Part shown: one piece after another, positions 1-9,879 of the stretch | Layout: each line of letters opens with the position of its first letter | Position numbering within the stretch: position 1 is the first letter of the stretch | DNA from: Alicyclobacillus hesperidum | GTDB taxonomy: Bacteria > Bacillota > Bacilli > Alicyclobacillales > Alicyclobacillaceae | Direction of reading: 5' to 3' | Assembly (NCBI RefSeq): GCF_900107035.1 | Contig: NZ_FNOJ01000008.1 | Span: forward strand, 1 to 64,000 | Length of the DNA stretch: 64,000 bases | Translations under genes and position numbers: made by a program | The notes under the pieces: generated by a model | Databases searched by the model: none | What the model saw: only the letters and a program-made list of their open reading frames with translations | What the model was told of the DNA's origin: nothing

Positions 1-147
1 GATCAAACTCTCAATGAAATCTCACTACCCCGCATACGCGAGACAGATGAACTGGCGTGGTGTGTGTTTAGTTTTCAAGGAGCGACGCTACCGTTCAAGG
101 CAGCCCAATCAATATATCACATCTCACACTTCATCGTCAACCGGTAA
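1..147 (+). CDS. possible 3' end of an unidentified gene cut by the window edge
   Basis: Frame 1 is open from the first base to a TAA at 145-147, giving 48 codons with no start in view. The residues are fairly hydrophobic and aromatic near the end (FSFQGATLPF, SIYHISHFIVNR). I do not recognise a family. A 48-codon open stretch at a window edge can arise by chance, so this is only a candidate C-terminus. Confidence 0.2.
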   Translation, partial: DQTLNEISLPRIRETDELAWCVFSFQGATLPFKAAQSIYHISHFIVNR

Positions 148-484
148 GTTTTGCACCGCTCACGCACTCGCGAGCATAGCATCGTAACCGACTGGCCACC
201 GGGCGTCGCAAACTGCGTCGTCCGCAGCGGCATCGACTACTATACTACGCAGGAAGGAGATTGTCCACTAGAAGATGTTGGTGAACCAACTCGTCTTTGA
301 GGAACCTCACAACGCGTAGTGTATCAAGATGAAGGCCGCCATCACGGCGGCGAAAAGTATACTAACACCTTTCGCCGCCTGTGTCAAGCGAAAAAGTCGT
401 CATGCATAACATGAGCGAGGAACTCAGAATTGAGAAAAACTTGTTCTCGTCTTCTGCCTTAACGAATATCCATATTCGATACAT
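148..484. other. intergenic stretch with one perfect hairpin, no gene seen
   Basis: No convincing coding sequence was found. The one visible structure is a perfect 10-bp inverted repeat, GGCGGCGAAA at 346-355 and TTTCGCCGCC at 370-379, with a 14-nt loop. It has no T-tract on either side, so it is not a standard intrinsic terminator. It could be a processing hairpin or a leftover of a gene end. Confidence 0.4.
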
Positions 485-529
485 AAAAGAAAACAAACCG
501 TCCCAAAATCATTTTATCCCTTATGGGAC
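485..529 (-). terminator. intrinsic terminator of the VOC gene
   Basis: Downstream of the VOC stop on the minus strand, GTCCCA (524-529) pairs with TGGGAC (500-505) and the stem extends with one mismatch. It is followed by a T-rich run complementary to 485-499. Confidence 0.6.
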
Positions 530-551
530 AGCCCTTTGTACCTATTCCTTA

Positions 552-923
552 CTAGTCGGTCCACTCAAGAAACTCCAAGCGATTGCCGAATGGATCATCT
601 ACATAGAAGCGGTTTGCGCCCTCGAGCCGCTCATCTTCCTTGACTTTAACTCCGTTTTCAACTAGCCGTTCGCGGAGGGCCTCAAGGTTTTTGACGTGAA
701 AGGCCGGATGCGCCTTTTTTGCCGGGACAAAGTCGTCTTGAATACCGATGTGCAACTGATGAATGCCAGCTTGGAACCAAACGCCTCCGCGCTTCGCAAG
801 GTTGGCTGGTTTAGGAATCTCCGCCATGCCCAAAATGTCGCCAAAAAACTTGCGGGCTTCCTTTTCCGATCCCTTCGGTGCAGCCAGTTGCACATGGTCA
901 ATGCCCGAGAACGAATAGGACAT
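552..923 (-). CDS. VOC (glyoxalase/bleomycin-resistance fold) family protein
   Basis: This is a 123-residue single VOC domain. The start MSYSFSGIDHVQLA is typical of the first beta strand with the first metal-ligand His (GIDHVQ). QLHIGI in the middle and RLEFLEW at the end supply the other likely metal ligands (His, Glu). FYVDDPFGNRLE is the usual pre-C-terminal loop. Such proteins are metal-dependent lyases, dioxygenases or resistance proteins, and the substrate cannot be read from sequence. It is a monocistronic-looking minus-strand gene with an AAGGTG-like ribosome site about 10 nt before the ATG and its own terminator downstream. Confidence 0.85.
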   Translation of the reverse strand: MSYSFSGIDHVQLAAPKGSEKEARKFFGDILGMAEIPKPANLAKRGGVWFQAGIHQLHIGIQDDFVPAKKAHPAFHVKNLEALRERLVENGVKVKEDERLEGANRFYVDDPFGNRLEFLEWTD

Positions 924-1170
924 GTATGAAACACCTTGCTTTCCATTGATTTGTCCCGACTTTCATCAGCCTTTGCAGATTCACGAGAACTTGTGCTACA
1001 AAAGTCTTCGAACACGGAAGAAGGACTTGACCTCAGGTCGTCTCATAAACAGTTATGTAATGTCGAGGGTGCATACCGCTGCCTATCTACGGTCTCACCT
1101 TATCATACTCTTTACGAAAGCATTCACTTTGACGATGGTATTCCGATTGCGCAAGGTAGATGACGACGCG

Positions 1171-1198
1171 GTTTCGGCAAACGTCCGCTTGCCGAAAC
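1171..1198 (-). terminator. hairpin just after the EamA stop
   Basis: A perfect 10-bp stem (GTTTCGGCAA 1171-1180 with TTGCCGAAAC 1189-1198, 8-nt loop) starts 5 nt past the EamA stop. There is no T-tract on the minus strand, so it is either a weak terminator or an mRNA-end stabiliser. Confidence 0.4.
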
Positions 1199-1202
1199 AA
1201 AC

Positions 1203-2081
1203 CTACAACGACTCGCCCTTGCGTCCAACCGCCTCACTGACCACGATGCCCCCAAGAATCAGCACGACTCCAAACCAGCGTAACGGACCGACGACATCCC
1301 CATTAATTAACCAGGCCCCAAAAACAGCAACTGGCAGTTCCATCGTACCTAAGACGCCAGCCATGCGTCCACCGATGTGCGGAATCGCGATAAGGCTCAA
1401 TAAAGTCGGTAGGATTTGACTCAACAGCGCAATCCAAAACCCCCAGTACAGCGTCGGCAAAGGATGTAGTCGAAAGCTGTGCCATAACAGGTTGGGTGGG
1501 AACGGGATAGATACAGCGATCCACGCGGCAGTAATGACCAGGGCTGCACGCAGCTGGGGCGAGACACCCGGATCGTTATACCCGCTTATATATAAGCTTA
1601 TGGCATAGGCCAAAGCAGAAACCATTCCGAGTCCTACGGCCCACAGTGGCATGGCGCGCCAAGCACCTGGCGATGCTCCGACTGCCAAGTATGTACCAAT
1701 TAAGATCAGTCCAAGGCCAATCCACTTCCAACGCCCAGGTAATTGACGCTTGACGAGAATGTCGATGAACATCGTCATCCAAACAAACTGAAACATAAAA
1801 ACGACGCCAAGCGAGGCTGGAAGAACGGTCAGCGCCCGATAGTAGGCGTACGAAAACAACGCATTCATGAGCCCGATCGCGACGATAAGTAGCCACTGAA
1901 CGCGGTTAATGTGCTTCCCTTTGTGGCGAAACAGCGCGAATATCCACAGCACAACCGCTGCGACGGCATATTGCCCGTCGGTCGTCGCGGCGGCACTCAG
2001 TCCCGCACCGTAGGCAAGACGCAGAATGGGCGATACGAGGCCATACGCCGAGGCGGCCAACAGCATCAAAACAGCATACAC
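1203..2081 (-). CDS. EamA/DMT-superfamily transporter (RhaT-like)
   Basis: A membrane protein of about 292 residues with roughly ten hydrophobic helices arranged as two EamA repeats, the size and pattern of drug/metabolite transporters. The substrate is unknown. The ORF can be extended into purD, but that part is not used: a strong terminator lies at 2102-2125, and a ribosome site GGGAGGT directly abuts an in-frame ATG at 2090. GTG at 2081, 9 nt after the ribosome site, has proper spacing and is preferred; ATG 2090 is the alternative. It follows purD on the same strand but is separated from it by that terminator, so expression is probably by partial read-through or an unseen promoter. Confidence 0.85.
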   Translation of the reverse strand: MYAVLMLLAASAYGLVSPILRLAYGAGLSAAATTDGQYAVAAVVLWIFALFRHKGKHINRVQWLLIVAIGLMNALFSYAYYRALTVLPASLGVVFMFQFVWMTMFIDILVKRQLPGRWKWIGLGLILIGTYLAVGASPGAWRAMPLWAVGLGMVSALAYAISLYISGYNDPGVSPQLRAALVITAAWIAVSIPFPPNLLWHSFRLHPLPTLYWGFWIALLSQILPTLLSLIAIPHIGGRMAGVLGTMELPVAVFGAWLINGDVVGPLRWFGVVLILGGIVVSEAVGRKGESL

Positions 2082-2101
2082 GCGAACCATACCTCCCTGC
2101 G

Positions 2102-2125
2102 AAAAAACCGGGGCATCCCCGGTTT
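2102..2125 (-). terminator. intrinsic terminator of the purine operon
   Basis: A textbook hairpin follows the purD stop on the minus strand: AAACCGGGG/CCCCGGTTT arms (2105-2113 and 2117-2125) with a 3-nt loop and six T residues (complement of 2102-2107). It closes the pur operon. Confidence 0.85.
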
Positions 2126-2155
2126 CTCGCCAGAACGTATGATAGCGCAATGTGG

Positions 2156-3442
2156 TTAGTGCTGCCAATTATGTGCGATGTCGCGGCGATACTGCGCTCC
2201 AGCAAAGTGAATGCCCGCGATCGCGCTATAAACGCGATCAATGGCCGCAGGTACGTCGCGATCGACGGCGCTCACCGTCAGTACGCGTCCCCCAGCCGTC
2301 TCAACGGCGCCAGACCGCCCGCGCTGCGTGCCCGCATGAAAGACAGTCACTTCTTTCGGCAACTCTCCCGGCAACGAAATTGGGGTACCCACGTCAGACT
2401 TTGCGGGATATTCCGCGCCGGCCAGCACGACGCAAACCGATGCCGCATCGCGCCAAGCGACAAGCTCGGGCCGCAGCTCGTCGTGCGCAACTGCCCACAT
2501 GATGTCAAAAAGATCACTTGCTAACAAAGGCAAGACCACTTCTGTCTCCGGATCGCCAAAACGGGCATTGAATTCGACGACCTTTGGCCCCTCATCTGTC
2601 AACATCAGGCCTGCGTAGAGGACACCGCGATAGGTGATGCCTTGCGCAGCCAATTGTCGCACTGCGGGTGCAACGATAGACTTTGTAACACGCTCGATCA
2701 CGTCGCTCGTCACGGCTGGCACCGGTGCGAATGCTCCCATGCCTCCGGTGTTCGGCCCCTCGTCGCCATCGCGCAACCGTTTAAAATCGCGCGCCGGAAT
2801 CATTGGGACCACCGTGTGCGCATCGACGAAATACATGCACGATACTTCCTCACCCTGCATGTATTCCTCGATCACGACGCGATGCCCAGACGTTCCAAAC
2901 CGGTTGCCCTCAAGCATGTCGCGCACTGCCGCTTCGGCGTCTGCCAACGTCTGCGCGACGACGACGCCTTTGCCAGCCGCAAGCCCATCCGCCTTGACGA
3001 CGACGGGAATAGGTTGCGTGCGCAAATAACTCAGTGCTTGTTCGACGTCCGTAAATGTCGCAAACCGCGCTGTCGGCACGCCTGCCTCCTGCATCAACCG
3101 CTTTGAGAAGGCCTTCGATGCTTCTAACTGTGCGGCCGCCTTTAGCGGCCCGAACGCCGGAATACCAGCGGCGTCGAGTCTGTCCACCAAGCCGTCGGCA
3201 AGTGGCTGCTCTGGCCCTACAACGACGAGATCGATCTGTTCGTCACGAGCAAACTGGACTATCGCATCCAAGTCTCGAAGAGCAGTGGCGACACACGTCG
3301 CCAGGCCCTCCATGCCTGGATTGCCTGGTAGCGCAAAAAGCTCAGGACGCCTTGGGCTTTGTGCAAGCTTCCAGACAATCGCGTGTTCACGTGCGCCCTG
3401 CCCCACGACCGCAATCCGCGGCGGCCGCTGTTGTGACCACAT
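2156..3442 (-). CDS. purD: phosphoribosylamine-glycine ligase (GAR synthetase)
   Basis: Catalyses ATP-dependent ligation of glycine to phosphoribosylamine, the second step of de novo purine synthesis. The 428 residues match the family. The N-terminal domain starts IAVVGQGAREHAIVW and contains VVVGPEQPLADGLVD. The ATP-grasp core carries KADGLAAGKGVVVA, GEEVSCMYF and VEFNARFGDPETEVVLPLL with the metal-binding Glu/Asn. An upstream ATG at 3463 overlaps the purH stop as ATGA. ATG 3442 is preferred because GGGGGAG lies 7 nt upstream and the conserved domain starts soon after. It is the last gene of the operon and is followed by a terminator. Confidence 0.95.
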   Translation of the reverse strand: MWSQQRPPRIAVVGQGAREHAIVWKLAQSPRRPELFALPGNPGMEGLATCVATALRDLDAIVQFARDEQIDLVVVGPEQPLADGLVDRLDAAGIPAFGPLKAAAQLEASKAFSKRLMQEAGVPTARFATFTDVEQALSYLRTQPIPVVVKADGLAAGKGVVVAQTLADAEAAVRDMLEGNRFGTSGHRVVIEEYMQGEEVSCMYFVDAHTVVPMIPARDFKRLRDGDEGPNTGGMGAFAPVPAVTSDVIERVTKSIVAPAVRQLAAQGITYRGVLYAGLMLTDEGPKVVEFNARFGDPETEVVLPLLASDLFDIMWAVAHDELRPELVAWRDAASVCVVLAGAEYPAKSDVGTPISLPGELPKEVTVFHAGTQRGRSGAVETAGGRVLTVSAVDRDVPAAIDRVYSAIAGIHFAGAQYRRDIAHNWQH

Positions 3443-3462
3443 CTTCGTTTCTCCCCCTGTCA

Positions 3463-5052
3463 TCAGTGCAAGAAGTGCCGTTCGCCGGTGAACACCATGG
3501 CGATACCATATTCGTTTGCGGCATCAATGCTCTCTGCATCGCGGATCGATCCGCCGGGTTGGACGATGGCCGTAACGCCGGCCTTTGCCGCCGCGTCAAC
3601 CGTGTCGCGCATTGGGAAAAATGCATCAGACGCCAACACGCTGCCATTGGCTCGCACGCCGGCCTGCGCAATGGCGATCTCCGCCGCCCCAACGCGATTC
3701 ATCTGACCTGCCCCGACCCCGAGCGTCATGTTGGTCGTGGCGAGTACGATGGCGTTGGACTTGACGAATTGCACCGTCTTCCAAGCAAAGCGCAGGGCTT
3801 CATATTCCTCGGCATTTGGTTGACGAGCAGTCACGACTTGCCAATTATTCGTTTGCACGGGTGCCCCTTGATCGACCGCCTGTATGAGAAAACCGCCCGA
3901 AACTCGCTTCCACGTCAGCGCATCCGGTGTCCACAGAGGTTGCTGCATGTCGACAATCAGAAGGCGCAGGTTTTTTTTCTTTGCAAGAACGGATCGCGCC
4001 TCGTCCAAGAACGCGGGAGCGATCACAATTTCGAGAAACAGGTTGGCGAGCTTTTCCGCGAGGGCTCCGTCGACGGGCCGGTTCAAAGCCACGATCCCGC
4101 CGAAAATCGAAACCGGATCGGCCTCATACGCGCGCCCAAACGCTTCCGCGATGGTTTCGCCCCGCCCGATGCCGCATGGATTCATGTGTTTGACAGCAAC
4201 CGCAACAGGCTGCTCGAAATCGTCGAACGCCCGCAAAATGTTAAGTGCCGCGTCGGCATCCTGAATGTTGTTGTACGACAGTTCCTTCCCCTGAAGCTGC
4301 TCGGCGCGCGCGATGGTCGCCGCCGTCGCCCCTGGTTCCATATAAAAATGCGCCGCCTGGTGCGGATTTTCACCATAGCGCAACGCCATCTTGGAGACGC
4401 CGGTGATGTGTACCATGCCGGGCCACTCCCGCTCGCCATTGGTTTGCGCTGGTACCTCGTGTGCCGCCGCTTTCGTCTTTCCCGCCAGGTAATCGGCGAC
4501 CAACGCGTCGTAACGAGCGGTGACCGCAAACACCTTGGCAGCCAATTCGCGCCGCAGTCCGGGCGTCACAGCATTTTGCTGCAAAGCGGTCAGGACCCGA
4601 TCATAGTCGGCAGGATCGATAACCGGTAGTACAAACTCGTGATTCTTCGCCGCACTGCGCAACATCGCCGGACCGCCGATGTCGATCATCTCAATTGCCA
4701 ATTCATCCGTCACATCCGGGCGTGCGATGGTTTGCTGAAATGGATAAAGATTGACGACGACGAGATCGATGAGCTCAATCCCGTGAACCTGTACCGCCCG
4801 CATGTGCTCCTGGTTGTCGCGACGTGCAAGAAGCCCGCCGTGCACTTTGGGATGCAAAGTCTTCACGCGCCCATCGAGCATCTCGGGGAAGCCCGTATGT
4901 TCATCAATCGGCTTGACGGCAATGCCATGTTCGGCAAGCAGCTTGGCCGTTCCACCTGTCGAGATGATCTGATAGCCCAGTCGGACAAGCCCTTCACAGA
5001 ATGGAACGATGCCTTCCTTGTCGTAGACGCTGACCAGCGCGAGGTTTGTCAC
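3463..5052 (-). CDS. purH: bifunctional AICAR formyltransferase/IMP cyclohydrolase
   Basis: Performs the last two steps to IMP. The MGS-like cyclohydrolase domain (ALVSVYDKEGIVPF, STGGTAKLL, HPKVHGGLLARR) is followed by the transformylase domain (LRYGENPHQAA, KHMNPCGIG, SDAFFPMRD, QPGGSIRD), about 529 residues. AGGAG directly abuts an ATG at 5061. A GTG 9 nt further (5052) aligns with the usual PurH N-terminus and is correctly spaced, so it is taken as start. It lies 75 nt after purM, where other Bacillota normally have purN, and overlaps the possible upstream purD start by 1 nt. Confidence 0.95.
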   Translation of the reverse strand: MTNLALVSVYDKEGIVPFCEGLVRLGYQIISTGGTAKLLAEHGIAVKPIDEHTGFPEMLDGRVKTLHPKVHGGLLARRDNQEHMRAVQVHGIELIDLVVVNLYPFQQTIARPDVTDELAIEMIDIGGPAMLRSAAKNHEFVLPVIDPADYDRVLTALQQNAVTPGLRRELAAKVFAVTARYDALVADYLAGKTKAAAHEVPAQTNGEREWPGMVHITGVSKMALRYGENPHQAAHFYMEPGATAATIARAEQLQGKELSYNNIQDADAALNILRAFDDFEQPVAVAVKHMNPCGIGRGETIAEAFGRAYEADPVSIFGGIVALNRPVDGALAEKLANLFLEIVIAPAFLDEARSVLAKKKNLRLLIVDMQQPLWTPDALTWKRVSGGFLIQAVDQGAPVQTNNWQVVTARQPNAEEYEALRFAWKTVQFVKSNAIVLATTNMTLGVGAGQMNRVGAAEIAIAQAGVRANGSVLASDAFFPMRDTVDAAAKAGVTAIVQPGGSIRDAESIDAANEYGIAMVFTGERHFLH

Positions 5053-5088
5053 GTTTTCCATCTCCTAGCCGTGTGTAGTCACTTTTCT

Positions 5089-5127
5089 CTATACGATGTC
5101 ACCCGCTTGCCGCGCGAGTTCCCTGGT
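5089..5127 (-). pseudogene. possible C-terminal remnant of deleted purN
   Basis: Immediately after the purM TAA, in the same frame, 12 sense codons read TRELARQAGDIV before TAG at 5091-5089. The helix-like ELARQAG resembles what a PurN tail could look like. No GAR transformylase gene exists between purM and purH, where purN sits in related operons. The stretch is far too short to prove, so this is a hypothesis only. Confidence 0.15.
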
Positions 5128-6153
5128 TTACGCCCACAAAACGCCTGCGTCGCCCTGCTCGATCACGCCGATGCGGAATACTGTCTCCCCTGCCGCCGTC
5201 AGGCAATCTGCTGCCGCAGCCGCCGCATCGGCTGGCACGACGAGCACATAGCCAATACCAAGGTTCCAAATGCGAGCCGCTTCCTGAAACGGCACGTCGC
5301 CTGCCTGCATAAGCCACGAAAACTCGGCGGGCAACGGCCACGCCGCGCGATCGATCCGCGCCTCTACGCCATCTGGCAGCACGCGTGGCACATTTTCGAC
5401 GATGCCCCCGCCCGTAATATGCGCCATGGCGTGCACAGGCACGCCTGCGGCGAGCAGCGAGCGGACACTTTGCACGTAGATCCGCGTCGGTTTAAGCAGG
5501 ATATCTGCGACGGTTTCGGCCATTCCGGGGAACGTGTCGGAAAGCTTAAGCCCCGCTCGCTCAACCAGCTTGCGCACGAGAGAATAGCTGTTTGAATGAA
5601 TGCCATTGGACGCAAGCCCCAACACGACGTCGCCAACATGCACCTTTGCACCGGTGATCATATCCGGGCGGTTGACCACCCCGACCGCGAAGCCAGCCAC
5701 ATCATAGTCGCCATCCGCATACATGCCTGGCATTTCCGCGGTCTCTCCGCCTACAAGAGCCATGCCAGCCGCCTGACAACCATCGGCGATGCCTGCGACA
5801 ATGCGTTCAGCGACATCGACCTCAAGTTTTCCGACCGCAAGATAATCCAGAAAATACAGCGGCTCCGCGCCAACAGTCAGGATGTCGTTGACGCACATCG
5901 CGACGCAGTCGATCCCAATCGTGTCGTGCCGATTCGCCGCGATTGCCACCTTCAATTTTGTGCCGACGCCGTCCGTACCGGAGACGAGGATGGGTTCCGG
6001 ATAGCGCGCGAGATCGAGCGCAAACCCGCTCGCAAACCCACCAATTTGCCCGATAACCTCGGATCGCGTGGTGCGTTTGGCTAAACCTTTGTAACGCCGA
6101 GCGGCTTCGTTGCCTGCCGCGATGTCGACGCCCGCTTGTTTGTATGCGTCCAC
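5128..6153 (-). CDS. purM: phosphoribosylformylglycinamidine cyclo-ligase (AIR synthetase)
   Basis: Converts FGAM to AIR with ATP. About 341 residues of the PurM/SelD fold: YKQAGVDIAAGNEA at the N-terminus, then SGTDGVGTKLKVA (the ATP/substrate loop), GIDCVAMCVNDILTVGAEPLYFLDY, LVGGETAEMPGMY and AHITGGGIVENVPR. A TTG (6156) and GTG (6153) compete as start; GTG is 8 nt after AGGGGG. The ribosome site lies inside the end of purF, consistent with translational coupling. Confidence 0.95.
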   Translation of the reverse strand: MDAYKQAGVDIAAGNEAARRYKGLAKRTTRSEVIGQIGGFASGFALDLARYPEPILVSGTDGVGTKLKVAIAANRHDTIGIDCVAMCVNDILTVGAEPLYFLDYLAVGKLEVDVAERIVAGIADGCQAAGMALVGGETAEMPGMYADGDYDVAGFAVGVVNRPDMITGAKVHVGDVVLGLASNGIHSNSYSLVRKLVERAGLKLSDTFPGMAETVADILLKPTRIYVQSVRSLLAAGVPVHAMAHITGGGIVENVPRVLPDGVEARIDRAAWPLPAEFSWLMQAGDVPFQEAARIWNLGIGYVLVVPADAAAAAADCLTAAGETVFRIGVIEQGDAGVLWA

Positions 6154-6157
6154 CAAT

Positions 6158-7612
6158 TCAACCCCCTATGTGAATCGGCTCGATCTCTTCATTTAACCCC
6201 TGATCCACCAGTTCCGTCGGATACCGACGCGTGAAGCAGGCATTACAGAACGGAACCGGATCGCCCGGTGCAAAGTTGAATCCAGCCATCAATTCGTCGA
6301 CCGTCAGAAACTCCAAGCTGTCCGCTTCGATAAGATTGCGAATTTCCTCGATGGAGTGCTGCGCCGCAATCAGTTCGTCTTCTTTGGCGGTATCGATGCC
6401 ATAATGGCACGGGCTGACGTACGGCGGACTCGAAATGCGCACATGCACCTGAGTTGCCCCGGCCCCGCGCAACAAGCGGACGATCCGCCGCGATGTCGTC
6501 CCGCGTACAATGGAGTCATCAATCAAAACGACGCGCTTGCCTTCGACAATGGAGCGAACCGCATTCAATTTCAGACGCACCCCTGTGTCGCGCAAGGCTT
6601 GGGACGGCTGAATAAATGTTCTTGCGATATACTTATTTTTAATCAGTCCCATTTCAAGCGGCAGTCGGCTCGCTTCCGCATAACCCGCGGCCGCCGACAC
6701 GCTCGAATCCGGCACGCCGATGACAATGTCGCCGTCTGCTGGATGCCGCTCCGCTAAAAGCTTGCCGAGGCGCTTGCGGACACTGTGTACGTTCCATCCG
6801 TCGACATCGCTGTCAGGGCGCGCAAAATACACATGTTCAAAGGTGCACATACGACGTTGACGACGTTCTGCAAACCGCATCGAAGTGAAACCTTCCCGCG
6901 TGATACGGACGAGTTCCCCCGGCTCAATATCGCGCAGCAACGTCGCGCCCACCGTCTCGAGTGCACACGATTCCGAAGCGACGATGTACGCCTCACCGAG
7001 TTTACCAAGCACCATGGGGCGCAGCCCAAGCGGATCGCGCAGGGCAATCAACTCGTCGTCGCTCAAGATGAGAAACGCAAAGCCCCCTTCTATCCGATTG
7101 GCCGCCAATCTGACCGCCTCCGTCAAATCGTCGACGCCCGCCTTCGCGATCAAGTGCGCGATGACCTCAGTGTCAGCCGTCGTTTGAAACAAGCTTCCCT
7201 CTTGCTCAAGCTGAATTCGCAACCAGCGCGCGTTGACCAGATTACCGTTGTGCGCAATGGCGAAGTTGCGCGCATGTGTCGACAAAGCGATAGGCTGCGC
7301 GTTCTGAATCGTGTTCGATCCCGCCGTGGAATAGCGCACATGTCCGATGGCAGCGTGTCCCTTGAGTTGTTCCAACTCGCCCGACTTAAATACGTCGGTT
7401 AAGAGCCCCAGCCCCTTGTGGCTGAACATGTGCGATCCGTCGGTCGATGTGATACCAGCCGCCTCTTGGCCGCGGTGCTGCAGGGCCACCAAACCGTAAT
7501 AGGTCAGTGCGACTGCCTGTTCGTGTCCGTAGATGCCAAATACGCCACATTCCTCATGCGGTCTATCGTCCACATCGCTATAGGCCGCTTGCATGTTATG
7601 CCACTCGTCCAC
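6158..7612 (-). CDS. purF: amidophosphoribosyltransferase
   Basis: First committed purine enzyme: glutamine + PRPP to phosphoribosylamine. It has a GTG start with GGGGAG 7 nt upstream. A short propeptide ends before Cys in HEECGVFGIYG, the expected N-terminal nucleophile of the Ntn-type glutaminase domain. The phosphoribosyltransferase domain carries VVLIDDSIVRGTTSRR. Cysteines at RMCTFEHVYF, SPCHYGID and FCNACFTRRYP match the pattern of the [4Fe-4S] ligands of the B. subtilis enzyme, implying an oxygen-sensitive, self-cleaved mature form. It lies 26 nt after purL. Confidence 0.96.
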   Translation of the reverse strand: MDEWHNMQAAYSDVDDRPHEECGVFGIYGHEQAVALTYYGLVALQHRGQEAAGITSTDGSHMFSHKGLGLLTDVFKSGELEQLKGHAAIGHVRYSTAGSNTIQNAQPIALSTHARNFAIAHNGNLVNARWLRIQLEQEGSLFQTTADTEVIAHLIAKAGVDDLTEAVRLAANRIEGGFAFLILSDDELIALRDPLGLRPMVLGKLGEAYIVASESCALETVGATLLRDIEPGELVRITREGFTSMRFAERRQRRMCTFEHVYFARPDSDVDGWNVHSVRKRLGKLLAERHPADGDIVIGVPDSSVSAAAGYAEASRLPLEMGLIKNKYIARTFIQPSQALRDTGVRLKLNAVRSIVEGKRVVLIDDSIVRGTTSRRIVRLLRGAGATQVHVRISSPPYVSPCHYGIDTAKEDELIAAQHSIEEIRNLIEADSLEFLTVDELMAGFNFAPGDPVPFCNACFTRRYPTELVDQGLNEEIEPIHIGG

Positions 7613-7638
7613 GCCTTGTCTCCCCTTCCAGTTCTCTG

Positions 7639-9879
7639 TTACGCGCTTGCTTCCGCCGCACCCGACTGCAACGCCATCGGAATGGCTCGCTCGAAGGCGT
7701 CCCGCAATGCGGCGAGCGAGATCGTAAAGGCGGTGTCACCGGCCTGCCGGACGATGACATCATCTGTGGCACCGAGCCAGCCGAGCTTTCGCGCGGGTAC
7801 CGCATGTGTATCGGCCAACCGTGCCAGCTCTGCTGCACAATCCTGCGCCACGGCGACCAGCGCGCGGCCCTGGGCCTCTGAGAACAGCCAACCCAACAGC
7901 GCCATCTCAACCGGCGCATGAAGCTCGCCACCGACATCGCACTGAATCATCATTTCGGCAGCGGCAGCCGCGATACCACCTTCGGTCACGTCATGTGCCG
8001 CCACCGCAACCTGAGCGCCAGCAATCGCCTGCAACAACTCGTGCAACCGGCGTTCCTCAGCGAGATCGATATACGGCGCATCTCCCACTGGCTGGCCGCA
8101 TACCAATTCCCCGTACAGCGTGCCGTCAAGACGGTCGTCTTCGCGGCCGAGCAACCACAGTTCGAGGCCTGCCGCCGCAACTTCGCGCGCTGGCGCACTC
8201 GGCAACCGCTTTGCGATGCCGTCGATCACGCCGACCGCCCCGACAACCGGCGTTGGCTGGATGTCGAGGCCGCGCGATTCGTTGTATAGCGAAACATTGC
8301 CACTGACCACAGGCGTGTCGAGCGCCTTGCAGGCATCGGCCATGCCGTCGATCGCGTCACTCAACTGCCGCATGACTTCGGGCTTTTCGGGATTTCCGAA
8401 GTTTAAGCAATTCGTAATCGCAAGCGGTTTGGCGCCAGTCGTCGCCAGGTTGCGCACAGCCTCCGCAACGGCAATTTGGCCGCCGCGCCGCGGATTGAGC
8501 GCAACATAGCGCGAATTGCCGTCCGTCGCCATCGCGATGGCCTTATCCATACCGGGCACTTTGACCAAAGCAGCGTCACTGCCGGGACCCATGACGGTCT
8601 GCGCACGCACCATCGTGTCATACTGCCTGTACACCCAGCGCTTGTCCGCGACGCTCGGGTGGGCAAGTATCGCCAGCCACGCCTCGCGAACAGATAACGT
8701 GGTGGGAATATCGCCCTTCTCTGGCACACGTGGCGTCCCAATTGGCCGCTCATAGACAGGAGCTTCGTCGACGAGTGCCGCAACCGGCATATCCCCGACC
8801 ACTTCACCGTGCCAAATCAGCCGCAACCGTCCATCGTCTGTCACGCGGCCAACATCAGCCACCTCCAGCCCGTAGCGCCGAAAGATGTCGAACGCCACCT
8901 GTTCGCGTCCACGTTCCAGAACCACGAGCATGCGCTCCTGCGATTCAGAAAGCATCATTTCGTACGGCGTCATGCCCTCTTCGCGCACAGGCACGCGATC
9001 CAACACCAATTCAAGGCCGCCACCTGCGCGGCTTGCCATTTCCGCCGAAGACGACGTCAGTCCTGCCGCGCCCATATCCTGAATCCCAACGACAACACCT
9101 GACGCAATGAGTTCGAGACACGCTTCCATCAGCAACTTGCCAAGGAACGGATCTCCCACTTGAACCGCGGAGCGCTCCTTCTCCTCTGGATCTTCAGCCG
9201 ATGCAAATGTCGCTCCGTGAATGCCGTCCCGACCTGTGCGGGCACCGACAACAAACACGGGATTGCCAACCCCTGTCGCTGTACCGCGAACAATGCCGTC
9301 CGCGGGTAAAATGCCGACACACATCGCATTGACCAGTGGATTGCCGCGATAGGTCGGACTAAACTGAACCTCTCCGCCAACCGTTGGAATGCCGACACAA
9401 TTGCCATAACCGCCGATCCCTGCGACCACTTCGCTGAACAAGTAGCGCGTGCGCGCGTCGTCGAGCGGTCCGAAGCGCAAGCTATCGAGAAATGCCACAG
9501 GGCGTGCCCCCATGGTGAAGATGTCACGGAGGATTCCCCCAACACCAGTGGCCGCTCCCTGATAGGGCTCAACCGCAGAAGGGTGATTGTGACTTTCCAT
9601 TTTGAACGCAACCGCCATGCCGTCGCCGATATCGACCACACCCGCATTTTCGCCGGGGCCCTGCAGCACCTGCGATCCGCTTGTGGGGAAGCGCCGCAGA
9701 TGGACTTTTGAACTCTTGTAGCTGCAATGCTCCGACCAAAGCACGCCGAAAATTCCGGCCTCCACGTAATTTGGCAAGCGTCCGAGTTTTTCCACGACCA
9801 GATCGTATTCCGCATCCGTCAGACCTAGCGAACGGTATACGCGTTCGTCGCGGATCTGTTCAGGCGTTGGCTCGCGCAT
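7639..9879 (-). CDS. purL: FGAM synthase large subunit PurL (small-type)
   Basis: Catalytic subunit of phosphoribosylformylglycinamidine synthase. At 746 residues it is the short type that needs separate PurQ and PurS. Motifs include [58 protein letters not shown] and the second PurM-like half with [14 protein letters not shown] and [11 protein letters not shown]. The start has GAGGAGG 9 nt upstream and overlaps the end of purQ by 20 nt. Confidence 0.96.
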   Translation of the reverse strand: MREPTPEQIRDERVYRSLGLTDAEYDLVVEKLGRLPNYVEAGIFGVLWSEHCSYKSSKVHLRRFPTSGSQVLQGPGENAGVVDIGDGMAVAFKMESHNHPSAVEPYQGAATGVGGILRDIFTMGARPVAFLDSLRFGPLDDARTRYLFSEVVAGIGGYGNCVGIPTVGGEVQFSPTYRGNPLVNAMCVGILPADGIVRGTATGVGNPVFVVGARTGRDGIHGATFASAEDPEEKERSAVQVGDPFLGKLLMEACLELIASGVVVGIQDMGAAGLTSSSAEMASRAGGGLELVLDRVPVREEGMTPYEMMLSESQERMLVVLERGREQVAFDIFRRYGLEVADVGRVTDDGRLRLIWHGEVVGDMPVAALVDEAPVYERPIGTPRVPEKGDIPTTLSVREAWLAILAHPSVADKRWVYRQYDTMVRAQTVMGPGSDAALVKVPGMDKAIAMATDGNSRYVALNPRRGGQIAVAEAVRNLATTGAKPLAITNCLNFGNPEKPEVMRQLSDAIDGMADACKALDTPVVSGNVSLYNESRGLDIQPTPVVGAVGVIDGIAKRLPSAPAREVAAAGLELWLLGREDDRLDGTLYGELVCGQPVGDAPYIDLAEERRLHELLQAIAGAQVAVAAHDVTEGGIAAAAAEMMIQCDVGGELHAPVEMALLGWLFSEAQGRALVAVAQDCAAELARLADTHAVPARKLGWLGATDDVIVRQAGDTAFTISLAALRDAFERAIPMALQSGAAEASA

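Noticed and set aside
346-379. Hairpin considered as intrinsic terminator
   Set aside because: Perfect stem but no T-tract on either strand and no gene end adjacent.
3055-4629. 524-codon plus-strand ORF opposite purD/purH
   Set aside because: Antisense shadow with Arg/His/Pro-rich composition and no motifs.
4639-5595. 318-codon plus-strand ORF opposite purH/purM
   Set aside because: Antisense shadow; the minus-strand genes are certain.
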